A DNA stretch of 64,000 nucleotides, taken from NCBI GenBank assembly GCA_002803225.1, contig NXFV01002030.1, forward strand, positions 1 to 64,000, read 5' to 3'. Made by a program: the position numbers and the translations under genes. The DNA comes from Gamarada debralockiae. Lineage: Eukaryota; Ascomycota; Leotiomycetes; Helotiales; Hyphodiscaceae. Shown here one piece after another: positions 45,936 to 57,208 of this stretch (positions are counted from its first letter, which is position 1; every line of letters starts with the position of its first letter). The notes under the pieces were generated by a model. That model was given only the letters and a program-made list of their open reading frames with translations, searched no databases and had not been told where the DNA came from.

Positions 45936-46857
45936 TCTTCGAAATAAGGGAATGGGATTCAAAGAAGGCTAGGCGTCGGTTGATCTGACTGGGAATGGGT
46001 CTGCTTGCTGTAATTGAGTCGCAAGATACTTTACGTGGGATTGTAAAACAATTCAACTCAGCGACTTCCTTCTGTTCTAAATATATATCGTTTGAGGTAG
46101 TTTCTTTTTCCAAGTCTTCTGGTTGAATTACTCGAGAAAACATTAAGGTGAAGTTAAGAATTTACGAAACTTGCTGGAAATGGGAGTGGGGTGTCTTGAT
46201 CTTTTGAAAACATCGGAGACATTTCTGACCTGTTGTACCGATATCTCAGACAAAAGAAAGACAGCAACTAACAGCATGGATCACAAGTGGACCTATTCAT
46301 CAGTGTTCAGTCTTGGCAGTGACTCGTGGAAATAAGCTTTTGGGGGAATGCATCATTCTGCTATCAGTCGAGATGTGGTGTTCGATTTTACATACAGGGT
46401 AGCATTGGTGATTAACACAGCAGAGAATGATAGGAGGTAGCACCATAACGGAGGCGGATTCATCATCGTAGGGTAGGACTGCGCTGCCCTTTCTTGTGAT
46501 CACCATCACCCCGCCGATCCCCACAGAAATCCCCCCTCTAAATAGAAATGCCAAGGTACCCATGTCCTAGGATCATTAAATCTAGAGCAAACTGCAAAGC
46601 AAGAGGATGTCATCGTAGAAATAATTATATATCTTATCAGATCCATCAATGATATCGGCATCAAGAATATCCGAGGCTCTCTGCCGCTTCTCTCTATCCC
46701 CCATGTTTAACCTTTTTGACGTCTCAAAAGGTTTCTATTTCCATCCTCCTTGAATCATCCCACGCAGGAGAGATAAGCTTCACATTTGCTGCGCGGTGAG
46801 GCTCCAATCTCGCGGACTTCCCCTTTTATATATCCTATCCTCCTTCGATTGACCTCA
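45936..46857. other. intergenic with a doubtful small minus-strand ORF
   Basis: A minus-strand ATG frame at 46300-46563 encodes 87 residues beginning with a hydrophobic, Gly-rich stretch (MGTLAFLFRGGISVGIGGVM). It could be a small membrane protein, or an exon of one, but no family is recognised. The rest is 3' flank of CYP52 and promoter of the next gene. Confidence 0.3.
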
Positions 46858-47847
46858 ATGACAACTCCAATCCAAACCGACCCCGTCAAACGTCCCTCCT
46901 CTGCTGGGAAATCAAGCCCAATCAAACGCCCCTGCCTTTCTCCCCGAACCTCCTCCCCTCCCCCCAAGAACCCAATGCCCAGCATCTCTTCAATCATCCA
47001 CCTCTCCGAAGATGCCGTCTGGTCGCTGCGCAAAGAAGACTTGAGATCCTACTTCCTGGCTTTGCAGCAATACGCCCTGAATCCGCACCCCTTAAACACA
47101 ACCTCCTCTATCAACACCACTCACACCGCGCCCTCTATCCCCGCCGACCTACCTCCGCTACTGCGACTTCCCCTGGAGATCAGGAGACAGATATACGCCC
47201 ATTGTCTCAATCCCCCCTCGAGCTTACCAATCCGCGGTCCCCATCCCCGACAACTACAAACCCACATCCTCCTCACCCAATCCTTTCCTCCCTCCCTCCT
47301 TCTCCTAAACCGTCAAATCCGCCTCGAAGCCCTCCCCCTCCTCTACGGCTCCCCCACCCAAACCGTTTCCATAAAAATAGACTACAACGTCTGGATTCAT
47401 AAGACTCGGCGCTCCGATCTAGTCCTCTCCTCCGCTCTCACCTCGAGCATAAAACACATCCATCTCAGCATCCACCTCGGTTCCGAGAAACGCCTAAATA
47501 AGCCGAAGGAAGAGGATGCTGATGCGCGGATCACGGAGGTTAAGAAGGGGGTAAAGAAATTGCGGAAATGGTTGGCAGGTGCGGATGTCCACAGCTTGAG
47601 GGTGAGTTGGCAGGAACCGCCGCAGACTTTTACGTGGGAGCAGAAGAGGGAGGTGCTTGATGGGTTGAGGGGACTGAGGGCGGAGAGGGTGGAGAAGGGG
47701 GAGATTAATTGGGGGTTGAATTGGAACAAGGGACGACGGTATCGGTTTGAGGTTGATTATCTCAAAGAATTAGAGAGGGATAGGCAGGGTGTTGATGGTG
47801 GTGGTGGCAGTTCGGAGAGTTTGGTGTTGTCGGGCAGTGGTAAGTAG
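46858..47847 (+). CDS. 2EXR/F-box-like domain protein, 329 aa
   Basis: Intronless. I start at the ATG 46858 (MTTPIQTDPVKRP); further upstream the frame is open but has no ATG. The first ~60 residues are Pro/Ser-rich with basic patches. The recognisable part is the motif LLRLPLEIRRQIYAHCL followed after a spacer by LLLLNRQIRLEALPLLYGS, the pattern of the large fungal '2EXR' group distantly related to F-box proteins. The C-terminal half is charged and helical (EVKKGVKKLRKWLAGADV, TWEQKREVLDGLRGL) and ends in a Gly/Ser tail. The family is very large in filamentous fungi and almost uncharacterised; a role as substrate adaptor is only an analogy. Confidence 0.75.
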   Translation: MTTPIQTDPVKRPSSAGKSSPIKRPCLSPRTSSPPPKNPMPSISSIIHLSEDAVWSLRKEDLRSYFLALQQYALNPHPLNTTSSINTTHTAPSIPADLPPLLRLPLEIRRQIYAHCLNPPSSLPIRGPHPRQLQTHILLTQSFPPSLLLLNRQIRLEALPLLYGSPTQTVSIKIDYNVWIHKTRRSDLVLSSALTSSIKHIHLSIHLGSEKRLNKPKEEDADARITEVKKGVKKLRKWLAGADVHSLRVSWQEPPQTFTWEQKREVLDGLRGLRAERVEKGEINWGLNWNKGRRYRFEVDYLKELERDRQGVDGGGGSSESLVLSGSGK

Positions 47848-48003
47848 GTGAGTGGATTTATGATTGGGATTTGAGGTTGTATTATTTTCCTGACTTTACA
47901 ATTTATAGACACATGAATGGACATGAGAAATGGAAGTAAAGAACCAGAATCCAACGCCGCGCTATGATGATAAACATTCATTTCCATCCAGTCATCCTTC
48001 CGA

Positions 48004-51000
48004 CTAGAATTGGAGTAGTTTCTGACTGCTCTTCCCATCTCCCCTCTGCGTCGAGAACGAGCAGTATTTATCCTTGATCGCCACCACCTCATATGTACCC
48101 TCCTGTGACGACTGAATCGTCTTGCTGTATTCTTGAGACACATCATGCCTGGTCTCCAATACCTGCGACTTCTGCCCTCTCTTGGCGTTTGTACTTCTCG
48201 TGTATGTGAATTCGAAAGGCGGAGTTCCCCAGAACTCGAACAAGATCTCCGCTTCTCCTCCCTCGTGGATGTCGACCTCAACCTCTCTCCCCTTGCTGAT
48301 CTTGACGCTCGGCATCTCGTGGATGATCTTGGTGATCTCGGTCCGTGCCTTACACTCACTAGCTTTGTCTGCGATAGATGTGATGGTGAATGTTCCGGGC
48401 TTCTCGGCGATACGTTTGAAATTGGTGGTCGGCGATTTCGCTTTTCTCTGCACGCCTTCGAAGGTGTAGAAGATTTCAAAAGGTGCTGTTCCAGAAAGAG
48501 TGTATGATATCCGCTCTCCGACGCAGTAGTCTGCCCGTGACTCGAGCGGATATATCGTAGGCACGTCGTAGACTTGGACTTGAACATGCGGTGCGCCATA
48601 TTCCGTCTTTTGCTGGCAGCCGTGCGAGTCACGAACTTTGCGTACGCTGACTTGATGAGCTCCCAGATAGAGGGCGCTGTGGGGGATCCGGAAATCGTAA
48701 TGATTCGAGTCGATATGAGGAATCTTTACCGTCTCTGGTCGAGAGCTGCTTTGATGCTTGATATCAATTTCAAGATAGAATGGAGCTATACCCTCCAGTC
48801 TGATGGGAATGATCTCGTCGCCAGATAATTCCTCTTTGCAATACCTATACGACTGGCCTGGTTTGATGAAATGTGCCGACGGTTTTCGATTGACCTTTTG
48901 CTCAAGAACGAGGGGTGTGAACTTCTTGGAATCGTGCTCATAGAGGCCGTCAGAAAGCTCCGAGAACCTATATTCATATGATCCAGGCTTCGTCGTGTCC
49001 ATAGGTATGGTAGCAACGCCGAGTGCCGCATCAAATTCTTTATTACTGATCGCGCCAGAGCCATGATCTGGCTTGTGACGAACCTGGTACTTGACATGAT
49101 ACGGTGATGAGCCTTCCAAAAACGTTAGTATGAGGAACTTCGCAGAGAACTACACCGGCTTACCGATGAGGTTGACTTCTACGGCATCAATATCACCCTC
49201 GCAGACCTCACGTTTGACGAATTTCTGGCCCTCAGGAATAAGGACTGCAGTATCGGCAAACCTGATCTGAGGTCTCGGGAGCCATTCTACCTCGAAAGTG
49301 GATGCAAGGGGATCAACAGTCCCCGGGCATTTGTCATCGGAAACCTCCAAAATCTGATATATGCCATCCTGATCTACCTTAATGAAATCGTTGGTAGACC
49401 TCATTTTCTTTTCGTTGATTTTGCCAGAAGCATCGTTCATATTACGATACTTGATGGTCCATGGACCTCGACCAGTAAGTCGTAGCGGCAGACCAATCTC
49501 TCTGCCCGCAATGTCTGTCGTCTTATACTTGCCTTCCAGGTGACCAAACGATGCTTTTGGTCTCTGATGTCGGACAGTAAACTTTACTTCGTCGTTCAGG
49601 AATATCTTGCAGCCGGTCTTGTCCTTCACACTTGCAAGAGCAAGAGAATATTCACCACCACTGAACAAGGCAGCCGTCTTGATCTTGAAGTCATGGGATT
49701 CGATACCCTCGACCTTCTCCCGTTTCCTTTTGCCATCATGAACGAGCTCGTACTCTAAGGTAAACGGGGTTTCTCCCGTCATCTGAACATTCATCTCCAC
49801 TGGCTCTTCGATACAGGCGTCTATGTGGTTAGAATGACTTGTCAGCCAAGCTGAAGCGGGAGGTTTCACATCTTGCTCCAGGGCCAGGTCCTTGGCCTTT
49901 AGTTGATGGCCTTTATATACCGCATCATCCACCGACGTAAAGCGGTATTTGAAATGTCCAGCTTCTCTTGGCTTGAGTTCCAATTGATGTCGTAGGCCAG
50001 GAACCCTGACACTCTCCGAACGAGTGCCGGCTTGGGTCACAATATCGTATCTCACCACGAATGGAGGTGTTCCAATCAGATCGAGGTCCACGAGCAGGCC
50101 AATGGAGCTTCCTGCACATTTATCGTTGATGTTCTCCGCACTTATCGACAGCTGAGGCTCAGGTGGGTTGAGGAGCAAGCAAGATGCCGGCTCCTTAACT
50201 TCACCCTCGCAATATTGGCTTTTCACGCTGATGAGGGTGTAGAGGCCAGCTTGACCAATGACCGGCTTGTCCTGAGCAGTCTTCGCAAAATATTCCTCGA
50301 TGACGGCCTCATTTCCATGATCGCCGCTCGCAGTCAAACTCTCTAAAGGAGAGAACTTCCAAGTCAGGGTATGAGAAGTGCGGTCCGAGGTTCGCCCAGG
50401 ATACCTGTATTCGATAGGCAATTGACCCGTCTTGCCATTTGCGACCATCAAGGGGTTTCGAGAATCACAACCTGACAATGTTGCTAGTGGTCTTTCATTG
50501 ACCTTGAAGCTGTGCTCCAAGTGCCGGCCCTTGGGATAGAGGTGCTCTCCATCTTCTCCTCTGGCCGAAAAGTTGGCAATATTGCCCGTTGCATCGTGAA
50601 TTTCGTCAATTGAGTACATCCATTTCCCTCCATGCGTCATGGATTCGTTGAGCGGAACCTTGATTCGATGTGTTCGAGCCCAAGAGAAATCTTGGCTACC
50701 AGCGACCACAAGGGTTGGGTTACGAGCGGAACCAAGAAGGGGTGAAACGAAGTTTTCTGGCTGAATGCTCTGAAAGTGGTGAGTGCTTTGATCAGTGTTG
50801 GCGGTACGAGTGTAGACGATTTTCAAAGGTGGTGTTCCTTCAATATCCATGGTCAAATCAGAAAGATCTCCAACACATTTGTCAGTACCCGTGGCCGTGA
50901 CCTCGACCTTTGGACAGCGAACGACGAGAGTATCGGACATCCTGCGCTGGACCTCTAATTTGGACTCATCGATAACTTTGTGTAGTCTATACACGCCTGG

Positions 51001-51902
51001 CTTCTTGACAGTATAATGTGCAAGGGCAATCGTGCCCTCCTTATCCTCGAATGTGCCTTTCCTTTCTCTATTTGAAAGAACAATGGTCTCGTTTGAATTT
51101 GTGTCAAAGTCGAATCGAAGCAGCTCCACATGGGACGGCATTGTCTGATTGTACCGAATGGGGATACTAACAGAAGGATGGCTGCTATCGATACAGAATG
51201 GTAAACCATCTGGGTTCATTACTGCGGAACTTGAGGTGTGTCAATAGGAGAACTCCAGGGGGGTGGGTGTACATACCCCTCCGGCAAAATGTTGATAATT
51301 TGCTTTCCCATTATGAGAGATGAATTGTGCAAAATACGCGCAGGCCGAACACTGTTCTCGGAAATGGACAACTCCTTGTCGAATAGGGTCTTCATGAGTA
51401 GGAGAAGCCATCCTTCAATTGGGAGCTATCATCTGGTCAGTGGCTTATCCAATGATCAGTATAACGACTGACTCACTGGTACTCTAAACATCAACATGCC
51501 GTTCAACCCAGCATGCGCCAATAGGGCAAAATGAGACGTGGTCTCGGACCATTCTAGCCACGGTATTCGCAGTTGAGGTACCCCATACAAGAAGATTGCA
51601 TGTATAACAGTCCACTTGAGGAACAGCCCAAAAGATGTGGTATCTTCCTCCATGAGCTTCCACCAATCATATAGACACCATACCAACAGCAGACCATACG
51701 CTGCGACAGTGTACATGCGCTGGCTGGGAGCATCGATGAGGTTGACGGGGATGATCGGCGCATGCGATGTAGTTGTTGATGAGCTCCCAGGAAGGTCTGG
51801 CAATGGTGATTTGGATTTTATATCATCTTGAGATTTGGGGCTCTTCCGTCCGCTTCCTGGTGTCGAAGGCCATGAAGACCGCAGACGTGGAGTCCCGTTC
51901 AT
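48004..51902 (-). CDS. POM152: Nuclear pore membrane protein POM152, 1249 aa
   Basis: Four exons: 51477-51902, 51277-51425, 49164-51229, 48004-49112; introns of 51, 46 and 51 nt. The N-terminus (residues ~1-50) is Ser/Pro-rich, then hydrophobic segments cross the pore membrane ([37 protein letters not shown]). The long remainder faces the lumen and is built of repeated Ig-like domains, each with a version of GTPPF-x-YxY (for example [53 protein letters not shown]). The motif [13 protein letters not shown] marks the start of the luminal part and lies at the exon 2/3 join. POM152 forms the luminal ring of the nuclear pore. Length is slightly below the yeast protein (1337). It is head-to-head with the UCH gene. 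Confidence 0.95.
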
Positions 51903-52617
51903 GGCATAATCTGGTGTTCACTCGAGGTCCTTTGGACGCTCCGTAAGGCGCTGCTCGTACTCCCTCAGTCCTTTTCGAATATTATCTGGTGAAGGGTGTG
52001 CTTTTGAAAGCGCTAGGCCTTTGCTTATGTTCGAGGTGTCGTAGATCGGTTCGAGGTCGGGAAAATTTGAAGATTGGAGGTTGTTGATATTTGTCGGCTG
52101 GATGCGCGCCTGGCAGACGCGACTCTTTCATCCAGAATTTCGGTCAGTCGTTTAACTACGGATGTCTACGGCGACCCTTTATATCTCTACCGGACAAAAT
52201 TATAGATGCACGGACCACAAGCGAACATGCGTGCAGGTTAGGAAACAACTGAATGACTGAACGAATCCTAATGTCTCCTTAGAATCCAACACAAATACAG
52301 TCTACAAGATGTGACTTTGTAAAACATGATTTCCAACCACGGTCTTCTTTCACCGCGAACTCTTTCATGAGGCATTCTACCACCATCTGTTGGTTTAATA
52401 ACGTGTACCTGCCCCTTCCACAGCTCTTTCCGGCTTCTCCTTTTAGTTCGTTCACTCATTATCAGTCAGTTTCCTCTTTTAAAGCATCACTTCATCTGAG
52501 GTGTTGATTGCTTATCAGCGAGTCAATGAAATCTAAGTAATTTCTGCTACTCGAAGAGTGAGAAAGGTGCCTGAACTTATTCTTGGGATTTCAGATTTCC
52601 CTCAACAACGTCTCACC
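51903..52617. promoter_or_regulatory. Shared upstream region of POM152 and UCH gene
   Basis: A 715-bp divergent gap. The open frame just before 52618 lacks an upstream ATG, so the CTCACCATGG context at 52618 is taken as the start. Nothing else was recognised. Confidence 0.4.
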
Positions 52618-54464
52618 ATGGATCCTTCTTCTTCTTCAAAACTGTCGATTCTGAGCTCTGATGGCCAGAGAAGATCTACAAGACTACAGGCTACTCCTGC
52701 TACTCACCGCGATAGTCTCGATGCCTCCTCAAGAAGCACTCCTGCGGAGAGATCTTCGGGAAGCACACCAGCTATACTGTCTTCGAGGAGCTCGCCAGAG
52801 CTGAGACCAACTACTCCTCATGAGAGTGCAGTCCACGAGGAAGAGGATGCTTCTCCCAGCAAGAGGACTGGTCTGAGACGCAAGCGCGAAGCGCCAAAGG
52901 AACCTTCCCCAGATCCGATGGAGGCAGCGATGAAGCCTCTGACAGACGAAGAGCGCCGAAGCTGGCCGGGATGGGTTGAGTTGGAATCAGATCCTGTAAG
53001 TAATGAATATTGTGCTTGGTTAGCTGTTTACGTTTCTTTTCAATCTTGACAGAAAGGGACTAATCGAAATGATTTAGGCAATGTTCAATTTTATTCTGCG
53101 GGAGTATGGCGTCAAAGATGTCAAGGTTCAGGAGGTTTTCACTCTTGATGACGACATGCTGAATTCGCTTCCGTACGGCTCTTAGACTCCTCTACCGGAT
53201 TCTTACTAACTTCTGTTAAGGAAGCCAGTCTACGGGTTGATATTCCTCTTCAAATACTGGGATGAAGAAGACGAAGAAGCAGAGGAACTCCCGAAATGTC
53301 CCAATCATGTGTGGTTTGCCAATCAAGTAAGTTCCTGCCCTCAATCATCAAAAAGGCTGACACCGATGAGAGTTAGACAATCACAAATGCATGCGCCACT
53401 ATTGCACTTCTCAATATAGTCATGAATGTCCCAAAGATAGATCTTGGCGAAAACCTCAGTGCCTTCAAAGCAGAAACAAAAAGGCTGAAACCAGCATATC
53501 GTGGGCAAACACTTGGCAAGAATGAGTTCATCCGCTACATTCACAACTCGTTTGCGAGGTAAGGCCGCTCCCTCAACCCCGACGTTGGAATTACTGTACA
53601 ACGCGACTAATTGCATTGTTTCACAGGAGGATGGACATGCTCAACTCAGATTTAGCTCTCTCAAACGAAGTCGACAAATGGAATCGAGCCAAGAACGTCA
53701 AAAAGAGAAAGGGTGCGACCCGCAAGAGCCAAACAAAGACCAAGAAGAAGAAAGATGAAGGAGAACCCGGCTTCCACTTCATTGCATATGTTCCTATCAA
53801 CGGTATCGCCTGGAGACTAGACGGAATGCAGCGCCAACCTGTCAACCTAGGTATGTTACTCCCCTCCCTCCCTGGAATGACCTTGCTGATCTTAGAAGGT
53901 GAATCCGGCAAGAATTGGATAGCAGTAGCTCGCGAAAACATCAATCTACGAATCGCTCAGTATGACCAAGAACTGCAGTTCAACGTCATGTCTCTCTGCC
54001 GAAGCCCACTTCGAACTATCCCAGAGAAGCTTGCAGAGAATATAAATTCGATATCAGCAGTCGAGAAGACCCTGACTGCCGCTCTGCCTGACTGGAAGCA
54101 ATTCATCGAAATCGACGAAAGCAACCTACCACTACCCCACGAGCCAAACGAATCGTTCGCTCTATCGAAAGAGCTGATCGCCAACTCATACGTCCCAGAC
54201 TCGGTGCAGAGGAAGTTGAAAGCTTCCGCAACAAATCCAAGCGGACTTTTGGATCTTCGTCGAGACCTGTTGACGGAACAGACCCAGCTGCAGACGTCGT
54301 ATGTGGAGGAGGCTGCATTGATAGGACAGGAGAATGAGCAAGCTGCACGACGGAAAATCGATTACACGCCTGTCATCTACAACTCGATCAAGGAACTCGC
54401 TGAGCAAGGGGTTCTGAAGGAGATTGTGAGGGATTTGATTGACAGCGGGAAGATGAAGCAATGA
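52618..54464 (+). CDS. UCH-family deubiquitinase, UCH37/BAP1-like, 517 aa
   Basis: Six exons: 52618-52995, 53078-53172, 53221-53326, 53377-53558, 53627-53850, 53896-54464; introns of 45-82 nt. The catalytic domain (peptidase C12) begins at PGWVELESDPAMFNFILREY and shows VYGLIFLFKYW, the oxyanion/catalytic segment NQTITNACATIALLNIVMN with Cys about 199, and FHFIAYVPINGIAWRLDG with His about 304 and Asp about 319. A C-terminal helical tail ending YNSIKELAEQGVLKEIVRDL resembles the ULD of UCH37 and BAP1. There are additions: a 115-residue Ser/Thr-rich N-terminus and a Lys-rich loop between Cys and His (NVKKRKGATRKSQTKTKKKK) that looks like a nuclear signal. The enzyme removes ubiquitin from small adducts or histone/proteasome substrates; which one is not decidable. 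Confidence 0.93.
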
Positions 54465-54852
54465 ATGATGCCCAAGTCTGCGAGATATCTCGACTGATGG
54501 CATCACAAGCACGTTTTGGCACGAGAAAGGAGACATGGAGCTTGAGGTTGCTCCGTCTTCCATACAGCACATAATCCCGGCAAATGCTGTGCTTGGGCGA
54601 AATCCAAATGGACAGAAAGTAGCAGCGGGACCTAACGAATGATACCCCGATATATTCACATCATTTGAGATATAGCCAATTCTCAAGAAGGCCAAATGAG
54701 TTGGCTACAGCACTTACATGTATGATAAACAAATCAAAGAGCCTCTAAAAGTCCATTTTTCTCGTGGAAGTTGACGTTTTCGATTCGCCTAATTTTATGA
54801 GCGATTCAATAAATCCTAATTGTCCAAATGCAATGCAATGAATGATATCCTT
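54465..54852. other. Convergent gap between UCH and FBXO21-like genes
   Basis: Two 3' ends meet over 388 bp. No gene or RNA was recognised. Confidence 0.4.
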
Positions 54853-56838
54853 TCAATCCTCGGGATATTCGTCCCGTATGTTAGATACAAAAACCCTCCT
54901 TTCCTTATCCCAACGCTTGAAAAAGCGTCCCGCCAAACTCATAAGTGAAATCGGTACCTCCGGCTCAATAATCTCCACATTCTCCTCCGCTACGTAGCGG
55001 ATACTCGTGTCTTCCACACTAGATGTTCTGTTTGTAAGCCTTCATCCCCCAAAATATCGAGGAAAAAAAGGGAATACTCACAGTGCATGATAGAAACTTT
55101 GATGTCGACCCTTGGATAATGCATCCACGTTGTTGTGCACTATCCAGTCGGAATTCATCCCGCATTCGATGTCCCATCCTGTGATTACGGCTGTGTAGGC
55201 GTAGCGTTTGTGGCGGAAGACCTGCCCCACTTTGTATTTCACCCTGTCGCGAGCGGCTCTTGTGTCTCGTAGGCGTAGTTGCTTGGGAGATTGGTCTGCC
55301 GCTCGAACGACCCGTAATGCTTCGTGTAACTCCCAGTGTTCTGCGATGGAGGGGTTGTTGAATACTGGACATATGTACTGCTCTATTAGAGAAGCATCCA
55401 TTGGGTACAGTCGTTCAAACCTCTCTAAAATTAGAGGTATGAATTGTCGTTGGTTGCTGATATCAGACCTTTCGAGGGGACTACTGAGCATAAAATTGGC
55501 CCATAGTGCTGAATAGAAAGCATTATCCATATCAGCAAAGGGATTCGCATAAAGACGGATTGTGGGATGGCCATTATTCTCCGCGCTTCCACCATGACCC
55601 CTGAAATCGTGGACTGTGGCTAAGATGTTCCTGGATGTGCGAAGAACGAGGCTGGATGTCGTAGACGTTGAGATATATCGAGGGAAGTCTGTTGACCGAA
55701 TTCCCCATGACCCTAGCAGGTGTCGTAGATTTTCAATGGGAACTTCGTTGTCTGATCGGAACGGATCGAGATACATGGGCTCCATGTCTACAGGACCCGT
55801 TATTCTGCTACCATCAAGCGTCTCGTACCCGTTTGGATACACCATGGCGTGGACGTGATTGGGAATTCCGCAGCATCGTGCATCGAGACCGAGCCTTCTT
55901 GCCAATGAACAGTAAATGGACACGGAGATCAGAGGTAAAGACGGGTGATCTCGGTCCTGCAATGCTATTCCAATGTAGTTATTCTGTAGGTCACGGTAGG
56001 CCAGTTCCGTGTCTAGGCCAGTCAGATTATGTGCGCGGAGGAAGGCAACTACTGCAAGAGCTTTCTTTCGAGTCGATAATTGATCGAGAGTGGGGCATTC
56101 TCGACGGAGGCGGGCGAGTAAGTCGTCAAAGAGATCCGAAATCTACCGCCGAGTAAGCTTCTACAATACGCTCATTTCCAGCTTGTATCATACCTCTAAG
56201 AGATCCCCGTACTGGTCATGTAAGACAAATAAGTCGAATGATCCCAAAGCCCTCTCGAGAGATATTTCTTCGCCCCTCCCAAGTTTCGCCCATTCCGCCA
56301 GAGCTTTCGATCGATGTACGTGGTCTAGGACAGCTGTAGCATAGTATCTATAAGAGAGTCAGAAGCCGATCTAGCATGTAGACATAGTAACTTACCTCCT
56401 CGCAAGGACATCCTCAGCCGTTTCGCTCGTGTGGCAATGCCTCAGCAGAGTATCCTTCGCATCATACCCAAATTCCGCAATAGCGTTAAACTTCTTAATG
56501 CGATTTACCTGGTCTTCCAGTATGCTGTCTAGTATAGCCGTTGTCTGGGAGTCGACGCTCTGCCTATGCGTGTAGAGAGTTTTCCAATCCACATCCCCCA
56601 CGCTTCCCAGAAACTTTTGTCTTATTCGGTGCTTCGAGTCCCAGTAGTTAAATTTCGTCCTGCAGTAGTATCGCCAAAGTAGCGGCTCGCTACCTAATCC
56701 ATTGAGCCGTTTCGACACTCGTTGTATGCTCAGGAGAACATCGCGGGGTGACACATAGTAGAGAATATGTTGTAGAACTTCGTCAGGCAGGGAGTTGAGA
56801 GAGGCCGGCTCCCGGCTGGGAGTGTTCTTCGCAATCAT
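54853..56838 (-). CDS. F-box protein with transglutaminase-like and YccV domains (FBXO21-like), 607 aa
   Basis: Four exons: 56396-56838, 56194-56347, 55082-56142, 54853-55018; introns of 48, 51 and 63 nt. I start at ATG 56838. The F-box lies at residues ~13-55 (SLNSLPDEVLQHILYYVSPR ... LLWRYYC). The middle is a SirB1-type transglutaminase-like region (STRKKALAVVAFLRAHNLTG, then SVSIYCSLARRLGLDARCCG, GIPNHVHAMVYP with the Cys and His of that fold). The C-terminus is a hemimethylated-DNA-binding YccV-like domain (KYKVGQVFRHKRYAYTAVIT, GWDIEC, then VEDTSIRYVAEENVE). This exact order occurs in FBXO21, an SCF substrate receptor. The last exon supplies the end of the YccV domain. Confidence 0.9.
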
Positions 56839-57208
56839 TGAAAGTGAGGCGAGCAATTATCAAGTGCTCTCTTGGACCATGGCGCAAATCCATCGATCGT
56901 GAATTCGTGGAGTGGGTGAAGTTGTCAAAAAGTTAATCGCTAATCGCCCCCAGGCCACCACCCTGTTGTCACGTGCTCATAAATTCTGGGGGTATGGCAC
57001 GTCAAAGCATTGCAGGTTTGATCCTCCTGAAATGGAGATGAAGTGAAAATCAACACTGTAATCATTTCTATGAACAGAACGCTCCAATATGCCTTTTCCA
57101 CCCTACCCCACACATTCCCGATGCTTATCCATCAAGAACTAGAAAATATCATACAGAATATATACATCATCTACCAGAAGCCAGAGCCTCCCACTAATAC
57201 TCCATTCC
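56839..57208. other. Gap between SLM1 3' end and FBXO21-like start
   Basis: Promoter of the F-box gene and 3' flank of SLM1, both on the minus strand. No gene seen. Confidence 0.4.

Noticed and set aside
46786..46857. N-terminal extension of the 2EXR protein upstream of 46858
   Set aside because: The frame is open but has no ATG; the first ATG is at 46858.
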